Below, piece by piece: positions 17,743 through 26,531 of a DNA stretch of 64,000 bases. The DNA is taken from assembly GCA_963696495.1 (NCBI GenBank), contig CAVOKJ010000002.1, positions 1,612,001-1,676,000 on the forward strand. Reading direction: 5' to 3'. This stretch comes from Bog-756 sp963696495 (GTDB lineage: Bacteria > Actinomycetota > Acidimicrobiia > Acidimicrobiales > RAAP-2). Every line of letters begins with the position of its first letter. Position 1 is the stretch's first letter. Under the pieces are notes generated by a model. It saw only the letters and a program-made list of their open reading frames with translations. It searched no databases and was not told the origin of the DNA. The position numbers were made by a program, and so were the translations under genes.

Positions 17743-18810
17743 GTGCCTGACGAGCGGACCCTGGTCACCGAGCTCGGGACGGCGCTCGGGACGCTCCCTC
17801 TGGCCGACCCCGATTCGGCCGTGGCCCGTCGTCCGCCCGAGCTACGGGTGGAGGGCGACACCTGGGACGACCTCGAGCGCATCAGCCGCTCACGGCGGTA
17901 TGCCACCGAGTTGGGCACGGCATTCGCCAATGGGCGGGCCCTCCTCGAAGCTCCCGACGGGCTCCGGGGTCGGACACCGCTGACCATCGAGTGGACCGGT
18001 GGTCGCCGGGCGCCGGGGGACGAGGTCGCCCCCATCGACCTCCGCATCGACCACGTCTACCTGGTCAGCTGCAAGTACGAGTCCGACATCCTGGCCAACG
18101 CCTCGCCTGGGCGCGTCTTCGACGGCCTGCTCGCCACCAGCGGCACCTGGGAACGCGACGACTGGTACGGCGCCGTTGCCCCCGACGAGCTCGCCTCCTT
18201 GTACCGGGCCTGCGTCGAGGCGACCGGGGTCGAGGGATTGCCGGCCAGCCCCTCGGCCTGCACGAAAGAGCAGCTCGCCCGCTTGCGCTCGGCACTCGGG
18301 GGCCGCTCCTATCCCGACGCCCCGTCACAGGAGGCGTACACCCGGCTGTGCCGCGCCGTGAGCGACGCCTCGGCCGAACGGTGGGCCGCCCAATTGGAGG
18401 CATCGGGGACGGCGGACGAGGTCATGCTGTGGCGCCTCCTGCGGATCGGCAGTGCGCCCTACTTCGTGCTGGGCGTCGACCGACGCTCCGGGTTGCCGGC
18501 CCGCTACCGGATCGCCAGCCCGTGGGACTGGCGGGACCAGTTCGAGCTCTCGGAGTTCACCGTCGCCCCCGGTGGTGCGGGACAGCCCCGGGTCGACTGG
18601 TCGTGCACCTACCGCTCCCGCCACGACGGACGACCGGGGTCGGTGGCCGGCCATGTCGAGATCCGATGGAGCCACGGACGCTTCGCCCACCCGCCCGAGG
18701 CCAAGGTCTACCTCGACACGCCCATGGCGGACCTGCCCGGCTACCACCGGCTGGACTCGGTGGACGAGCCGCAACTCAGCCTGTTCCCCGGCGGGACGGC
18801 CACCGGCTGA
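17743..18810 (+). CDS. Hypothetical protein, candidate PD-(D/E)XK nuclease partner of the DNA methylase
   Basis: This 355-residue protein matches nothing I can name with certainty. It contains PIDLRIDHVYLVSCKYES (residues 97-114). The acidic residues Asp99/Asp103 sit on one strand and Lys111 ends the next, the spacing seen in PD-(D/E)XK nucleases with a relaxed third position (SCK). A preceding helix RYATELGTAFANGRAL carries Glu56. The C-terminal half (DDWYG..., FVLGVDRRSGLPARYRI, WDWRDQFEL) is likely a second domain. Position directly after a DNA methylase suggests restriction or methylation-dependent cleavage. This is inference. The start is GTG 17743; no strong ribosome-binding site is seen, so coupling to the methylase is likely. 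Confidence 0.55.
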   Translation: MPDERTLVTELGTALGTLPLADPDSAVARRPPELRVEGDTWDDLERISRSRRYATELGTAFANGRALLEAPDGLRGRTPLTIEWTGGRRAPGDEVAPIDLRIDHVYLVSCKYESDILANASPGRVFDGLLATSGTWERDDWYGAVAPDELASLYRACVEATGVEGLPASPSACTKEQLARLRSALGGRSYPDAPSQEAYTRLCRAVSDASAERWAAQLEASGTADEVMLWRLLRIGSAPYFVLGVDRRSGLPARYRIASPWDWRDQFELSEFTVAPGGAGQPRVDWSCTYRSRHDGRPGSVAGHVEIRWSHGRFAHPPEAKVYLDTPMADLPGYHRLDSVDEPQLSLFPGGTATG

Positions 18811-18817
18811 TCCGCTC

Positions 18818-19396
18818 ATGGCGTGGGACGGTGACCGCTATCAGCGGCGGTTCGACGAGCTGGCCGCCTCGGGCGCCGACGTGCACGGCGAGGCGGCGTT
18901 CGTCGCCGGGCTGCACCCGTCGTCGGTGCTGGACGCCGGCTGTGGGACGGGTCGGGTGGCCCGGGAGCTGGCGCGCCGGGGCATCGAGACGGTCGGTGTG
19001 GACGTCGACGACTCGATGGTCCACACGGCCCGGCGCCTGGCACCGGAGCTGGTCTGGGTGACGGCCGACCTGACCACGCTGGAGCTCGGTCGCCGCTTCG
19101 ACGTGGTCGTCATGGCCGGCAACGTCCCGCTCTTCACCCCGCCCGGCACCGCACCCGACCTGGTGGCGGCCTGTGCCCGTCACCTCGATCCGGAGGGGAG
19201 CCTGGTCGTCGGGTTCGAGATCGGCCGCGGTTACACACTGGCGGAGTACGACGACGACTGTGCCCGCGTCGGGCTCACCGGCACGGCACGCTTCGCCACC
19301 TGGTCGGGGGAGCCGTTCGGCACCGACGCCACCTACGCGGTGTCCGTGCACCGGCACCGGGTCCGCCCCCGGGCGCGGGGCGTCGGGGCCGGCTGA
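18818..19396 (+). CDS. SAM-dependent methyltransferase (class I, small)
   Basis: The 192-residue protein has motif I VLDAGCGTGRVARELARRG (about 30-48), the acidic residue VGVDVDDSMV and the post-motifs FDVVVMAGNVPLF and LDPEGSLVVGFEIG. These define a Methyltransf_25-type enzyme. ATG 18818 lies seven bases after the stop of the candidate nuclease, so it is probably the third gene of the same transcript. Its substrate could be a small molecule or protein; nothing in the sequence ties it to DNA. It ends 57 bases before the PLP decarboxylase. Confidence 0.78.
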   Translation: MAWDGDRYQRRFDELAASGADVHGEAAFVAGLHPSSVLDAGCGTGRVARELARRGIETVGVDVDDSMVHTARRLAPELVWVTADLTTLELGRRFDVVVMAGNVPLFTPPGTAPDLVAACARHLDPEGSLVVGFEIGRGYTLAEYDDDCARVGLTGTARFATWSGEPFGTDATYAVSVHRHRVRPRARGVGAG

Positions 19397-19453
19397 CTCC
19401 CCAGGATCGATACCCCGGATCTGCGATCATGGGACGCACCCCGAAAGGACACC

Positions 19454-20818
19454 ATGCGAAACCCCATGTTCGTCTACGACGAGCAGCTCACCACCTTGAT
19501 CCTCGACTACTGCCGGTGGCGGTTGGCCCTCGACCCGGTCCCCCTGGACTTCGGAGGCGCCCAGGCCGCATCGCTCGACGCCAGCCTCAAGGGGCTGATC
19601 AACCCGACGGGCACCGATGCCCACCGGATCATGGAGGTCTTCGACAACGAGCTGGCCACCGCCGTGGTGTCGTGCGACAGCCCGCGCTTCCTCTCGTTCA
19701 TCCCGGCGGCACCGACCAAGGCCGCGCTCCTGTTCGACATGGTGGTGGCCTGCTCCTCGCTGCAGGGCACCTCGTGGAAGGAGGCGGCCGGGGCCGTGGC
19801 CGCCGAGAACCAGGCACTCGGCGTCCTGGCCGACCTGGCCGACCTCCCGCACGGGGCCGGCGGCTGCTTCGTGGCCGGCGGCTCGGCCGGCAACCTCTCG
19901 GCCCTCATGGTCGCCCGCGACACCACGGCCCACCGCATGGGCGGCCGGGCGCCGGAACGACCGGTGGTCGCCATCAGCGAGGAGGCCCACTCGTCGGTGG
20001 GAAAGGCGCTCCGGGTCCTCGGGGTCGAGGCGCTCCTGGTGCCCTGCGAGGACCACCGCCTCACCGGGCACGCGCTGCGCACCGCCCTCGAGCACAGCCC
20101 GCGTGGCGACGACGCGATCGGCGTCGTGGCCACCGGGGGCACCACCAACGCCGGCATCATCGACGACCTGGCCGGTGTCGGTGAGATCGCCAAGGAGCGG
20201 TCCCTGTGGTTCCACGTCGACGGGGCCTACGGCTGTGCCGCGCTCTTCGCCCCGTCCACCCGGTCCCGGTTCGACGGCATCGAGCTCGTCGACTCGTTCG
20301 TGGTCGACCCGCACAAGTGGCTCTTCGCCCCGTTCGACTGCGCCGCCCTCATCTACCGGGAGCCCCATCTGGCCAAGGCCGTCCACACCCAGGACGCCTC
20401 GTACCTCGACGTGCTCCACAGCGACGCCCCCGAGGAGTGGAATCCGAGCGACTACGCCTACCACCTGACCCGGCGGGCGCGCGGCCTCCCCCTCTGGTTC
20501 TCGCTCGCCGTCAACGGGACGGACGCCTACCGCGACGCCATCGAGACCGTGCTCGCCGTCACCCAGGAGACGGCGGACCTCATCGAGCGGCTGCCCCATG
20601 TCGAACTGGTCCGCCGCCCCGAGCTGTCGGTGGTCCTCTTCCGACGGACCGGCTGGGACCGGGGCGACTACGAACGGTGGTCCGACCAGCTGCTGAAGGA
20701 CCAGATCGGGTTCGTCGTCCCCACCACCTGGGAGAACGAGCCGGTGGGGCGGCTGGCCCTCCTCCACCCGGACACGACGGTACCGATGATCGAGGAGATC
20801 CTGGCCACCATGGCCTGA
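19454..20818 (+). CDS. PLP-dependent group II decarboxylase (glutamate/aromatic-amino-acid type)
   Basis: The 454-residue protein has the PLP lysine in VDPHKWLFAPFDC (Lys288), the aspartate that binds the pyridine nitrogen in FHVDGAYG (Asp256), GGSAGNLSALMVAR and a ring-stacking His near SEEAHSS. These are group II decarboxylase features. Members decarboxylate glutamate, aspartate or aromatic amino acids; the substrate cannot be assigned. ATG 19454 is preceded by AAAGGAC. An amino acid permease lies 2 kb downstream, beyond the mycothiol pair, and could supply substrate, but they are not in one evident operon. Confidence 0.82.
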   Translation: MRNPMFVYDEQLTTLILDYCRWRLALDPVPLDFGGAQAASLDASLKGLINPTGTDAHRIMEVFDNELATAVVSCDSPRFLSFIPAAPTKAALLFDMVVACSSLQGTSWKEAAGAVAAENQALGVLADLADLPHGAGGCFVAGGSAGNLSALMVARDTTAHRMGGRAPERPVVAISEEAHSSVGKALRVLGVEALLVPCEDHRLTGHALRTALEHSPRGDDAIGVVATGGTTNAGIIDDLAGVGEIAKERSLWFHVDGAYGCAALFAPSTRSRFDGIELVDSFVVDPHKWLFAPFDCAALIYREPHLAKAVHTQDASYLDVLHSDAPEEWNPSDYAYHLTRRARGLPLWFSLAVNGTDAYRDAIETVLAVTQETADLIERLPHVELVRRPELSVVLFRRTGWDRGDYERWSDQLLKDQIGFVVPTTWENEPVGRLALLHPDTTVPMIEEILATMA

Positions 20819-20877
20819 CCGACGCGGCATGGCACACTGAACCCGGGACGTACGAACGACGCGACAGGGAGTGGAGC

Positions 20878-21963
20878 ATGGCAACCGAGGTCCGGGGTGT
20901 GGTGGCGAAGGCGAAGGGGGAGCCGGTCTCGGTGGAGACCGTCGTGGTGCCCGACCCCGGTCCGGGCGAGGCGGTGGTGCGCGTGCAGGCCTGCGGCGTG
21001 TGCCACACCGACCTCCACTACCGGGAGGGGGGCATCAGTGACGACTTCCCCTTCCTGCTCGGCCACGAGGCCGCCGGTGTGGTCGAGGAGGTCGGTCCCG
21101 GGGTCAGCTCGGTGGTCACGGGAGATTTCGTGGTGCTCAACTGGAGGGCGGTGTGCGGCGAGTGCCGCGCGTGCCGACGGGGTCGACCCTGGTACTGCTT
21201 CACTACGGCCAACGCCACCCAGAAGATGACGCTCGCCGACGGGACTCCCCTCAGTCCCGCACTCGGGATCGGCGCCTTCGCCGAAAAGACCCTGGTGGCG
21301 GCCGGCCAGTGCACCAAGGTGGACCCGGCGGCCCGACCCGAGGCCGTCGGCCTGCTGGGCTGTGGCGTGATGGCCGGGTTGGGGTCGGCCATGCTGACCG
21401 GCGAGGTGGGGCCGGGTGACTCGGTCGCCGTCTTCGGCTGCGGTGGTGTCGGCTGTGCCGCCATCGCCGGGGCCCGGCTGGCCGGGGCGGCCAGGATCAT
21501 CGCCGTCGACCTCGACCCCGGCAAGCTGGACCTGGCCCGCCAGTTCGGGGCCACCGACGTCGTCGATGCCTCCAGCCAGGACGTCGTGGCCGCCGTGCAG
21601 GGGCTCACCGACGGCAACGGTGCCGACGTGTGCATCGAGGCGGTCGGGAACCCGACGGTCATGGAGCAGGCCTTCTACGCCCGGGACCTCGCCGGCACGC
21701 TGGTGCAGGTGGGCGTGCCCACGCCCGACATGCGGATCGACCTGCCGATGATCGACTTCTTCGGGAGGGGTGGTCAGCTCCGACCCAGCTGGTACGGGGA
21801 CTGCCTGCCGTCGCGGGACTTCCCGCTGCTGGTGGACCTCTACCTCCAGGGCCGGCTCGACCTCGACCGGTTCGTGAGCGAGACCATCGCGCTGGCCGAC
21901 GTGGAGGAGGCGTTCCACCGGATGGAGCGGGGCGAGGTGCTGCGGTCGGTGGTGGTGCTGTGA
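20878..21963 (+). CDS. mscR: S-(hydroxymethyl)mycothiol dehydrogenase
   Basis: The 361-residue zinc alcohol dehydrogenase has the catalytic-zinc ligands CGVCHTDLHYREGG and GHEAAG, the structural-zinc cysteines CGECRACRRGRPWYC and the Rossmann motif FGCGGVGCAAI. The segments LNWRAVCG and TTANATQKMTL are very close to characterised actinobacterial S-(hydroxymethyl)mycothiol dehydrogenases (also S-nitrosomycothiol reductases). The enzyme oxidises the formaldehyde adduct of mycothiol with NAD+. ATG 20878 is preceded by AGGGAG. The following MBL gene overlaps by four bases and is the usual partner, so the two form a formaldehyde and NO detoxification unit. Its presence implies that the organism makes mycothiol. 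Confidence 0.92.
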   Translation: MATEVRGVVAKAKGEPVSVETVVVPDPGPGEAVVRVQACGVCHTDLHYREGGISDDFPFLLGHEAAGVVEEVGPGVSSVVTGDFVVLNWRAVCGECRACRRGRPWYCFTTANATQKMTLADGTPLSPALGIGAFAEKTLVAAGQCTKVDPAARPEAVGLLGCGVMAGLGSAMLTGEVGPGDSVAVFGCGGVGCAAIAGARLAGAARIIAVDLDPGKLDLARQFGATDVVDASSQDVVAAVQGLTDGNGADVCIEAVGNPTVMEQAFYARDLAGTLVQVGVPTPDMRIDLPMIDFFGRGGQLRPSWYGDCLPSRDFPLLVDLYLQGRLDLDRFVSETIALADVEEAFHRMERGEVLRSVVVL

Positions 21964-22589
21964 TCGAACGGGTGGTGACGTCGGGGACCTTCTCCCTCGA
22001 CGGTTCCGACTTCGAGGTGGACAACAACGTGTGGATCGTGGGCGACGAGCGCCAGGTGGCCGTGGTCGACGCCGCCCACGACCACCGCCCGATCGCCGAG
22101 GCGGTCGGCGGCCGGGACACCGTCGCCATCATCGCCACGCACGGGCACAACGACCACATCAATGCCGCCGTCGCCCTCTCCGACACGCTGGGCGCGCCGG
22201 TGTGGCTCCACCCCGACGACCTCATGCTGTGGCGGGCCGTCTACCCCGACCGCAGCCCCGACGGACCCCTGGCCGACGGGATGACGGTGGCCGTCGGCGG
22301 CGTGACCCTCGAGATCCTCCACACTCCCGGCCACTCCCCGGGCGGCTGCTGCCTCCTCGACGCCCCCGGGGGCGTGGTGTTCACGGGCGACACGCTGTTC
22401 AAAGGAGGCCCGGGGGCCACCGGCCGGAGCTTCTCCGACTTCCCGACGATCATCGCCTCCATCCGGGACCGGCTGTTGGTGCTGCCCCCGGGCACCCGGG
22501 CCCTGACCGGCCACGGTGACGAGACGACCATCGGAGCCGAGGCGCCACACCTCCCGGAGTGGCTCGCCGAGCACGCCGGCGCCGGTTGA
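21960..22589 (+). CDS. MBL-fold hydrolase paired with mscR (putative S-formylmycothiol hydrolase)
   Basis: The 209-residue metallo-beta-lactamase-fold protein has ATHGHNDHINAA, HTPGHSPGG and FTGDTLFKGGPG, as in glyoxalase II-like thioesterases. It starts with GTG 21960, overlapping the mscR stop (GTGA), so translation is coupled. In actinobacteria the mscR product S-formylmycothiol must be hydrolysed or oxidised to formate. A linked MBL protein is the common candidate for this step; the assignment here rests on context and fold. No alternative promoter is needed. Confidence 0.85.
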   Translation: MIERVVTSGTFSLDGSDFEVDNNVWIVGDERQVAVVDAAHDHRPIAEAVGGRDTVAIIATHGHNDHINAAVALSDTLGAPVWLHPDDLMLWRAVYPDRSPDGPLADGMTVAVGGVTLEILHTPGHSPGGCCLLDAPGGVVFTGDTLFKGGPGATGRSFSDFPTIIASIRDRLLVLPPGTRALTGHGDETTIGAEAPHLPEWLAEHAGAG

Positions 22590-22710
22590 CGGGCGGTGGG
22601 CCGGCCCCGCCGCTCGAACCGGTGCGCACCGATGGGCGGAGGACGTGCCGGTCGGTCGGGTGGGGCGTGCCCGTCGGCTGGGCGAGCTCGGGCCCGGTGC
22701 CGGCTGGTGC

Positions 22711-22739
22711 TTGAGCCGGACCGGAGCCTCAGCTAGCTT
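22711..22739 (+). promoter_or_regulatory. Promoter of the APC permease gene
   Basis: TTGAGC (22711-22716) and TAGCTT (22734-22739) are separated by exactly 17 bases. Transcription would start near 22746, giving a leader of about 59 bases that contains GGAGG at 22793-22797. Confidence 0.5.
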
Positions 22740-22804
22740 CGCCACCCAGCGGGCGCACCGCTCCCGGGAGTCGCTTCGGCGATCGATCAAACGGAGGTCG
22801 TGTG

Positions 22805-24478
22805 ATGGACGACGGGACGGCCACCACCCGGACCGGTGTCCCGACGGCCGGTGTCACCGGCGGGTCCACGACGGGCGGCTCGGACGCCGGCGACGGGCTC
22901 TCCCGCAATGTCGGGTTCTTCGGACTGCTGCTCACCTCGGAGGGCTCGATCATCGGGTCCGGCTGGCTGTTCGGGGCGCTGGTCTGTGCCACCATCGGTG
23001 GTCCGGCGGCCATCATCGCCTGGCTGATCGGCTCCGTGGCGGTCATCCTGCTGGCCCTGGTCCATGCCGAGCTGGGCGGCATGTTCCCGGTCAGTGGCGG
23101 CACCACCCGCTTCCCCTACTACGCCTTCGGAGGCCTCGCCGGTGCCTCGTTCGGCTGGTTCTCGTGGTTGCAGGCGGTCGGGACCGCACCCATCGAGGTG
23201 GAGGCGGCCATCACCTACACGTCCAACTACTGGCACGGCCTGACCCACACCGTCAACGGCACCCCGGTGCTCACCGCCACCGGGTACCTGGTCGCCGCGG
23301 CGATGATGGCCCTCTTCGTGGTGGCCAACCTGTTCGGGGTGCGGTACCTGATCCGGGCCAACAGCGCCATCACCACCTGGAAGGTGATCATCCCCACCCT
23401 GACCATCTTCGTCCTCTTCTTCACCCACTTCGACACCTCCAACTTCACCCGGGCCGGAGGCTTCGCCCCCTACGGGCTCCACGGCGTCCTGCGGGCGGTC
23501 AGTGACGGCGGTGCGGTCTTCGCCCTGGTCGGCTTCGAACAGGCCGTGCAGCTGGGCGGGGAGAGTCGCAACCCCCAGCGGGACATGCCGCGCGCCGTCA
23601 TCTTCTCGATGCTCATCGGCGCCACCATCTACATCCTGTTGCAGGTGGTGTTCATCGGGGCCCTCCCCCACGACGCGCTGGCCCACGGATGGGCCAACAT
23701 CTCCTTCACCGGGATCTTCGGGCCGTTCGCCGGACTGGCCAAGGGGCTCGGCCTCGGTTGGTTGGCCTACATCCTCTACGCCGACGCCATCATCGCCCCT
23801 GCCGGATCCGGCCTCATCTACACCACGACGACCAGCCGCATCACCTTCGGGATGAGCAAGAACGGGCACGTGCCGTCCATCTTCGAGAAGACCACCAAGA
23901 AGTCGAACGTCCCCGTCTTCGGGCTCATCTTCACCTTCTTGATGGGCCTGTTGCTGTTCCTCCCCTTCCCCGGCTGGCAGAAGCTCGTCGGCTTCATCAC
24001 CTCCGCCACCGTCTTGATGTACGCGGGGGCGCCGCTGGCCCTCGGTGCCCTCCGTCTCCAGAAACCCGACGCCGAGCGCCCCTACCGGCTGCCCTGGGCC
24101 ACCGTCCTGTGCCCGGCCTCGTTCGTCTCGGCCAGCCTGATCATCTACTGGAGCGGGTGGGACGTCGTCTGGAAGCTGATGGTGGCCGTCGTCCTCGGCT
24201 ACGCCCTGATGGGCATCTCGCGGATCACCAACGCCAATCCGGTCCACTCGCCCTTGGACTGGCAGGCGGCGATCTGGCTGTGGCCGTACCTGGCCGGCCT
24301 CACCGTGATCTCCTACTTCGGGCAGTTCCAGGGCGGCCGGATGAACATCCCCTTCTACTGGGACATGGTGGTGGTCGCCGTCTGGAGCCTCGTCGTCTAC
24401 TACACGGCCATCCGGCTCCGATTGCCGGCCTCGAAGGTCGACGAGTACGCCCAGGGCGTGTACGGCTTCGAGAGCTGA
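22805..24478 (+). CDS. APC-family amino acid permease
   Basis: The 557-residue protein has about 13 hydrophobic helices. It opens with NVGFFGLLLTSEGSIIGSGW, the helix 1 GS-I-IGSGW substrate-binding motif of amino acid/polyamine/organocation permeases. Other typical elements are FALVGFEQAVQLGGESRNPQ in helix 6 and MSKNGHVPSIFEK. The N-terminal 30 residues are Gly/Thr-rich and cytoplasmic. ATG 22805 is seven bases from GGAGG; GTG 22802 would be too close. It would import or exchange an amino acid. A hairpin follows the stop at a convergent junction. Confidence 0.85.
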   Translation: MDDGTATTRTGVPTAGVTGGSTTGGSDAGDGLSRNVGFFGLLLTSEGSIIGSGWLFGALVCATIGGPAAIIAWLIGSVAVILLALVHAELGGMFPVSGGTTRFPYYAFGGLAGASFGWFSWLQAVGTAPIEVEAAITYTSNYWHGLTHTVNGTPVLTATGYLVAAAMMALFVVANLFGVRYLIRANSAITTWKVIIPTLTIFVLFFTHFDTSNFTRAGGFAPYGLHGVLRAVSDGGAVFALVGFEQAVQLGGESRNPQRDMPRAVIFSMLIGATIYILLQVVFIGALPHDALAHGWANISFTGIFGPFAGLAKGLGLGWLAYILYADAIIAPAGSGLIYTTTTSRITFGMSKNGHVPSIFEKTTKKSNVPVFGLIFTFLMGLLLFLPFPGWQKLVGFITSATVLMYAGAPLALGALRLQKPDAERPYRLPWATVLCPASFVSASLIIYWSGWDVVWKLMVAVVLGYALMGISRITNANPVHSPLDWQAAIWLWPYLAGLTVISYFGQFQGGRMNIPFYWDMVVVAVWSLVVYYTAIRLRLPASKVDEYAQGVYGFES

Positions 24479-24490
24479 CGGCTCCCGCCA

Positions 24491-24520
24491 CCCGCCGGCG
24501 ACCGGGACCGGGTCGGCGGG
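24491..24520. terminator. Hairpin between convergent genes
   Basis: CCCGCCG (24491-24497) pairs with CGGCGGG (24514-24520), with a three-base bulge and an inner ACC/GGT extension. It lies between the permease stop and the NTF2-like gene stop and could serve both strands. Confidence 0.45.
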
Positions 24521-24521
24521 C

Positions 24522-24956
24522 TCAGGTGTAGCCCTGGGCGACGTGCTCGATCCACCAGTCGGGGGCGGCGTTCATCAGGGTCTGGAGGTCCCAGTAGTCC
24601 CACCACCGGACGATGGCGCCGTCACGGAGCTCATGGACGGAGACGAAGGGCAGCGTGACCTGTTCGCCGGTGTGCCAGTGCCACGTCTCGGCGTGCTCGG
24701 TGACCACGGTGTCGCCCTCGGCCACCATCAGGCGCAGGTCGTGCTCGTACCCGGCGATCCTCTCCAGGCCCAGCCGGAGCCGGGCCACGATCAGGGCCGG
24801 GCCACGGGCCACGTCGTCGGCGGGGGACGGGACGTCGGTGTACTCGCTGTCGTCGGTGAAGAACCCGGCGATGGCATCCCAATCCCGCCGGTAGAGGGCG
24901 TCCCACAGGCCCCGGACCCGCTCCTTGTTCCCTTCGATGGTCCCTGTCTGGCTCAT
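24522..24956 (-). CDS. NTF2/SnoaL-like protein (limonene-epoxide-hydrolase fold)
   Basis: A small (144-residue) alpha+beta cone protein. NKERVRGLWDALYRRDWDAI, then FFTDDSEYTDVP and the C-terminal strand block GAIVRWWDYWDLQTLM, are characteristic of SnoaL-like/limonene-1,2-epoxide hydrolase-type proteins. These act on small hydrophobic substrates or serve as binding proteins; the exact reaction is not clear. ATG 24956 is preceded by GAGGAG with a four-base gap, which decides it against the longer reading from 25007. It is divergent from the GlcD-type gene. Confidence 0.75.
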   Translation of the reverse strand: MSQTGTIEGNKERVRGLWDALYRRDWDAIAGFFTDDSEYTDVPSPADDVARGPALIVARLRLGLERIAGYEHDLRLMVAEGDTVVTEHAETWHWHTGEQVTLPFVSVHELRDGAIVRWWDYWDLQTLMNAAPDWWIEHVAQGYT

Positions 24957-25062
24957 CTCGCTCCTCGGTGGCCCGGGGCCCGGGGCCCGTGCGCCGTCGC
25001 CGGACACCGATCGGGGCCCGGGCGGTAGCGTAGGCCGCGACGCCGTCCGACAGGGGATTGGG

Positions 25063-25128
25063 ATGACCAGAGCCAGTAGCGGGAACCGTCAGGGCACGCC
25101 GTGGTCGGCCCAGCGCCCACGTCGATGA
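25063..25128 (+). other. Possible 21-residue upstream ORF coupled to the GlcD-type gene
   Basis: ATG 25063 follows AGGGGAT (a usable ribosome-binding site) and TAGCGT at 25026. The ORF encodes MTRASSGNRQGTPWSAQRPR plus one residue and ends in TGA 25126-25128, overlapping the next ATG 25125 (ATGA). The downstream gene has no ribosome-binding site of its own, so coupling is plausible. Confidence 0.35.
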
Positions 25129-26531
25129 TCGAGGATCAGCTCGCCGGCATCGTCGGCCCGTCCAACCTCGACCGCGGGGACGAGGTGAGCGAGGACGCCG
25201 GCCACGACGAGGCACTCGGGGCGGTCGCCGTGCGGCCCCGTGCCGTGGTCAGGCCGGGCACCACCGACGAGGTGGCGGCGGTCGTCCGGGCGGCGGCCGC
25301 CGAGGGGGTGCCACTGACGCCGAGGGGGTCGGGCACCGGCCTGTCGGGCGGTTGCACGCCGGTCGAGGGCGGCGTCGTGGTCTCGTTCGAGCGGATGAAC
25401 CGGATCCTCGAGATCGACACCGCCAACCACGCCGCGGTGGTGCAGCCGGGTGTGACGCTGGCCGAGCTCGACGCCGCCCTGCTCCCCCACCACCTCATCT
25501 ACCCGGTGTTCCCGGGCGAGCAGTCCGCCAGTCTGGGGGGCAACGTCGCCACCAACGCCGGCGGCATGCGGGCCGTCAAGTACGGCGTCACCCGGCACCA
25601 CGTGCTCGGGATCGAGGCGGTCCTCGGCACCGGGGAGGTGATCACCAGCGGCGGCAAGTTCGTGAAGTCGACCAGCGGCTACGACCTGACCCAGCTGATC
25701 GTCGGATCGGAGGGAACGCTCGCCATCGTCACCGAGGCCACCCTCCGCCTCCACCCGAGGCCGGACCACCACACGACGCTGCTCGCCCCGTTCGCCACCG
25801 TCGACGAGATCGCCACGGCGGTTCCCCCCATCGTGGCCAGCGGCATCGGTCCGCTGGTGGTCGAGTACATCGACCTGGTCTCGATGGCCGGGATCACCGC
25901 CCAGGCCGGCATCGACCTCGGGATCCCCGAGGACATCCGGGACCGGGCCCTCGCCTATCTGGTGATCGTGCTCGAGGACCACCGCCTCGACCGGCTCGAG
26001 GAGGACGTGGACATCCTGGCCGAGCAGATCGCCGGGCTGGGCGCGCTGGACGTCTACGTGCTGCCGGACCAGGCCGGTGCCCAACTGGTCGAGGCCCGTG
26101 AACGGGCATTCTGGGCGTCGAAGGCCAACGGTGCCGACGACCTCGTCGACGTCGTGGTGCCCCGGGCCTCCATTCCCGCCTACCTGGAGGCGGTGAGCTC
26201 GCTGTCCTCGGCGACCTCGTCGCTGGTCATCGGTTGCGGCCACGCCGGCGACGGCAACGTCCACCTGTCGGTGTGGCAGTCCGACCCGGCGGTCCGTCAC
26301 CAGCTCCTCACCGACATCATCACCGCCGGGTTGTCGATGGGTGGGGCCGTCTCGGGTGAGCACGGCATCGGCACCCAGAAGCTGGCGTTCCTGGCCGACC
26401 TCGAGGACCCCGTGAAGCTCGACCTGATGCGTCGCATCAAGGCCGCCTTCGATCCGTGCGGCATCCTCAACCCGGGGACCATCTTCGAACCGGAGGCAGC
26501 CGGCGCGGTCGCGACGGCGGCACACCGGTGA
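25125..26531 (+). CDS. FAD-linked 2-hydroxyacid oxidase/dehydrogenase (GlcD-like)
   Basis: The 468-residue protein has a PCMH-type FAD domain (PRGSGTGLSGGCTPVEGG, FPGEQSASLGGNVATNAGGM, VGSEGTLAIVTEATLR) and the C-terminal GlcD/D-lactate dehydrogenase cap with CGHAGDGNVHLS and SGEHGIGTQKLAFL. Such enzymes oxidise glycolate, D-lactate or related 2-hydroxyacids to 2-oxoacids. The iron-sulfur subunit GlcF is absent, so it is probably the stand-alone type. Start ATG 25125 overlaps a short upstream ORF; GTG 25101 is an alternative. It overlaps the ThDP enzyme by four bases, suggesting sequential steps. Confidence 0.85.
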   Translation: MIEDQLAGIVGPSNLDRGDEVSEDAGHDEALGAVAVRPRAVVRPGTTDEVAAVVRAAAAEGVPLTPRGSGTGLSGGCTPVEGGVVVSFERMNRILEIDTANHAAVVQPGVTLAELDAALLPHHLIYPVFPGEQSASLGGNVATNAGGMRAVKYGVTRHHVLGIEAVLGTGEVITSGGKFVKSTSGYDLTQLIVGSEGTLAIVTEATLRLHPRPDHHTTLLAPFATVDEIATAVPPIVASGIGPLVVEYIDLVSMAGITAQAGIDLGIPEDIRDRALAYLVIVLEDHRLDRLEEDVDILAEQIAGLGALDVYVLPDQAGAQLVEARERAFWASKANGADDLVDVVVPRASIPAYLEAVSSLSSATSSLVIGCGHAGDGNVHLSVWQSDPAVRHQLLTDIITAGLSMGGAVSGEHGIGTQKLAFLADLEDPVKLDLMRRIKAAFDPCGILNPGTIFEPEAAGAVATAAHR

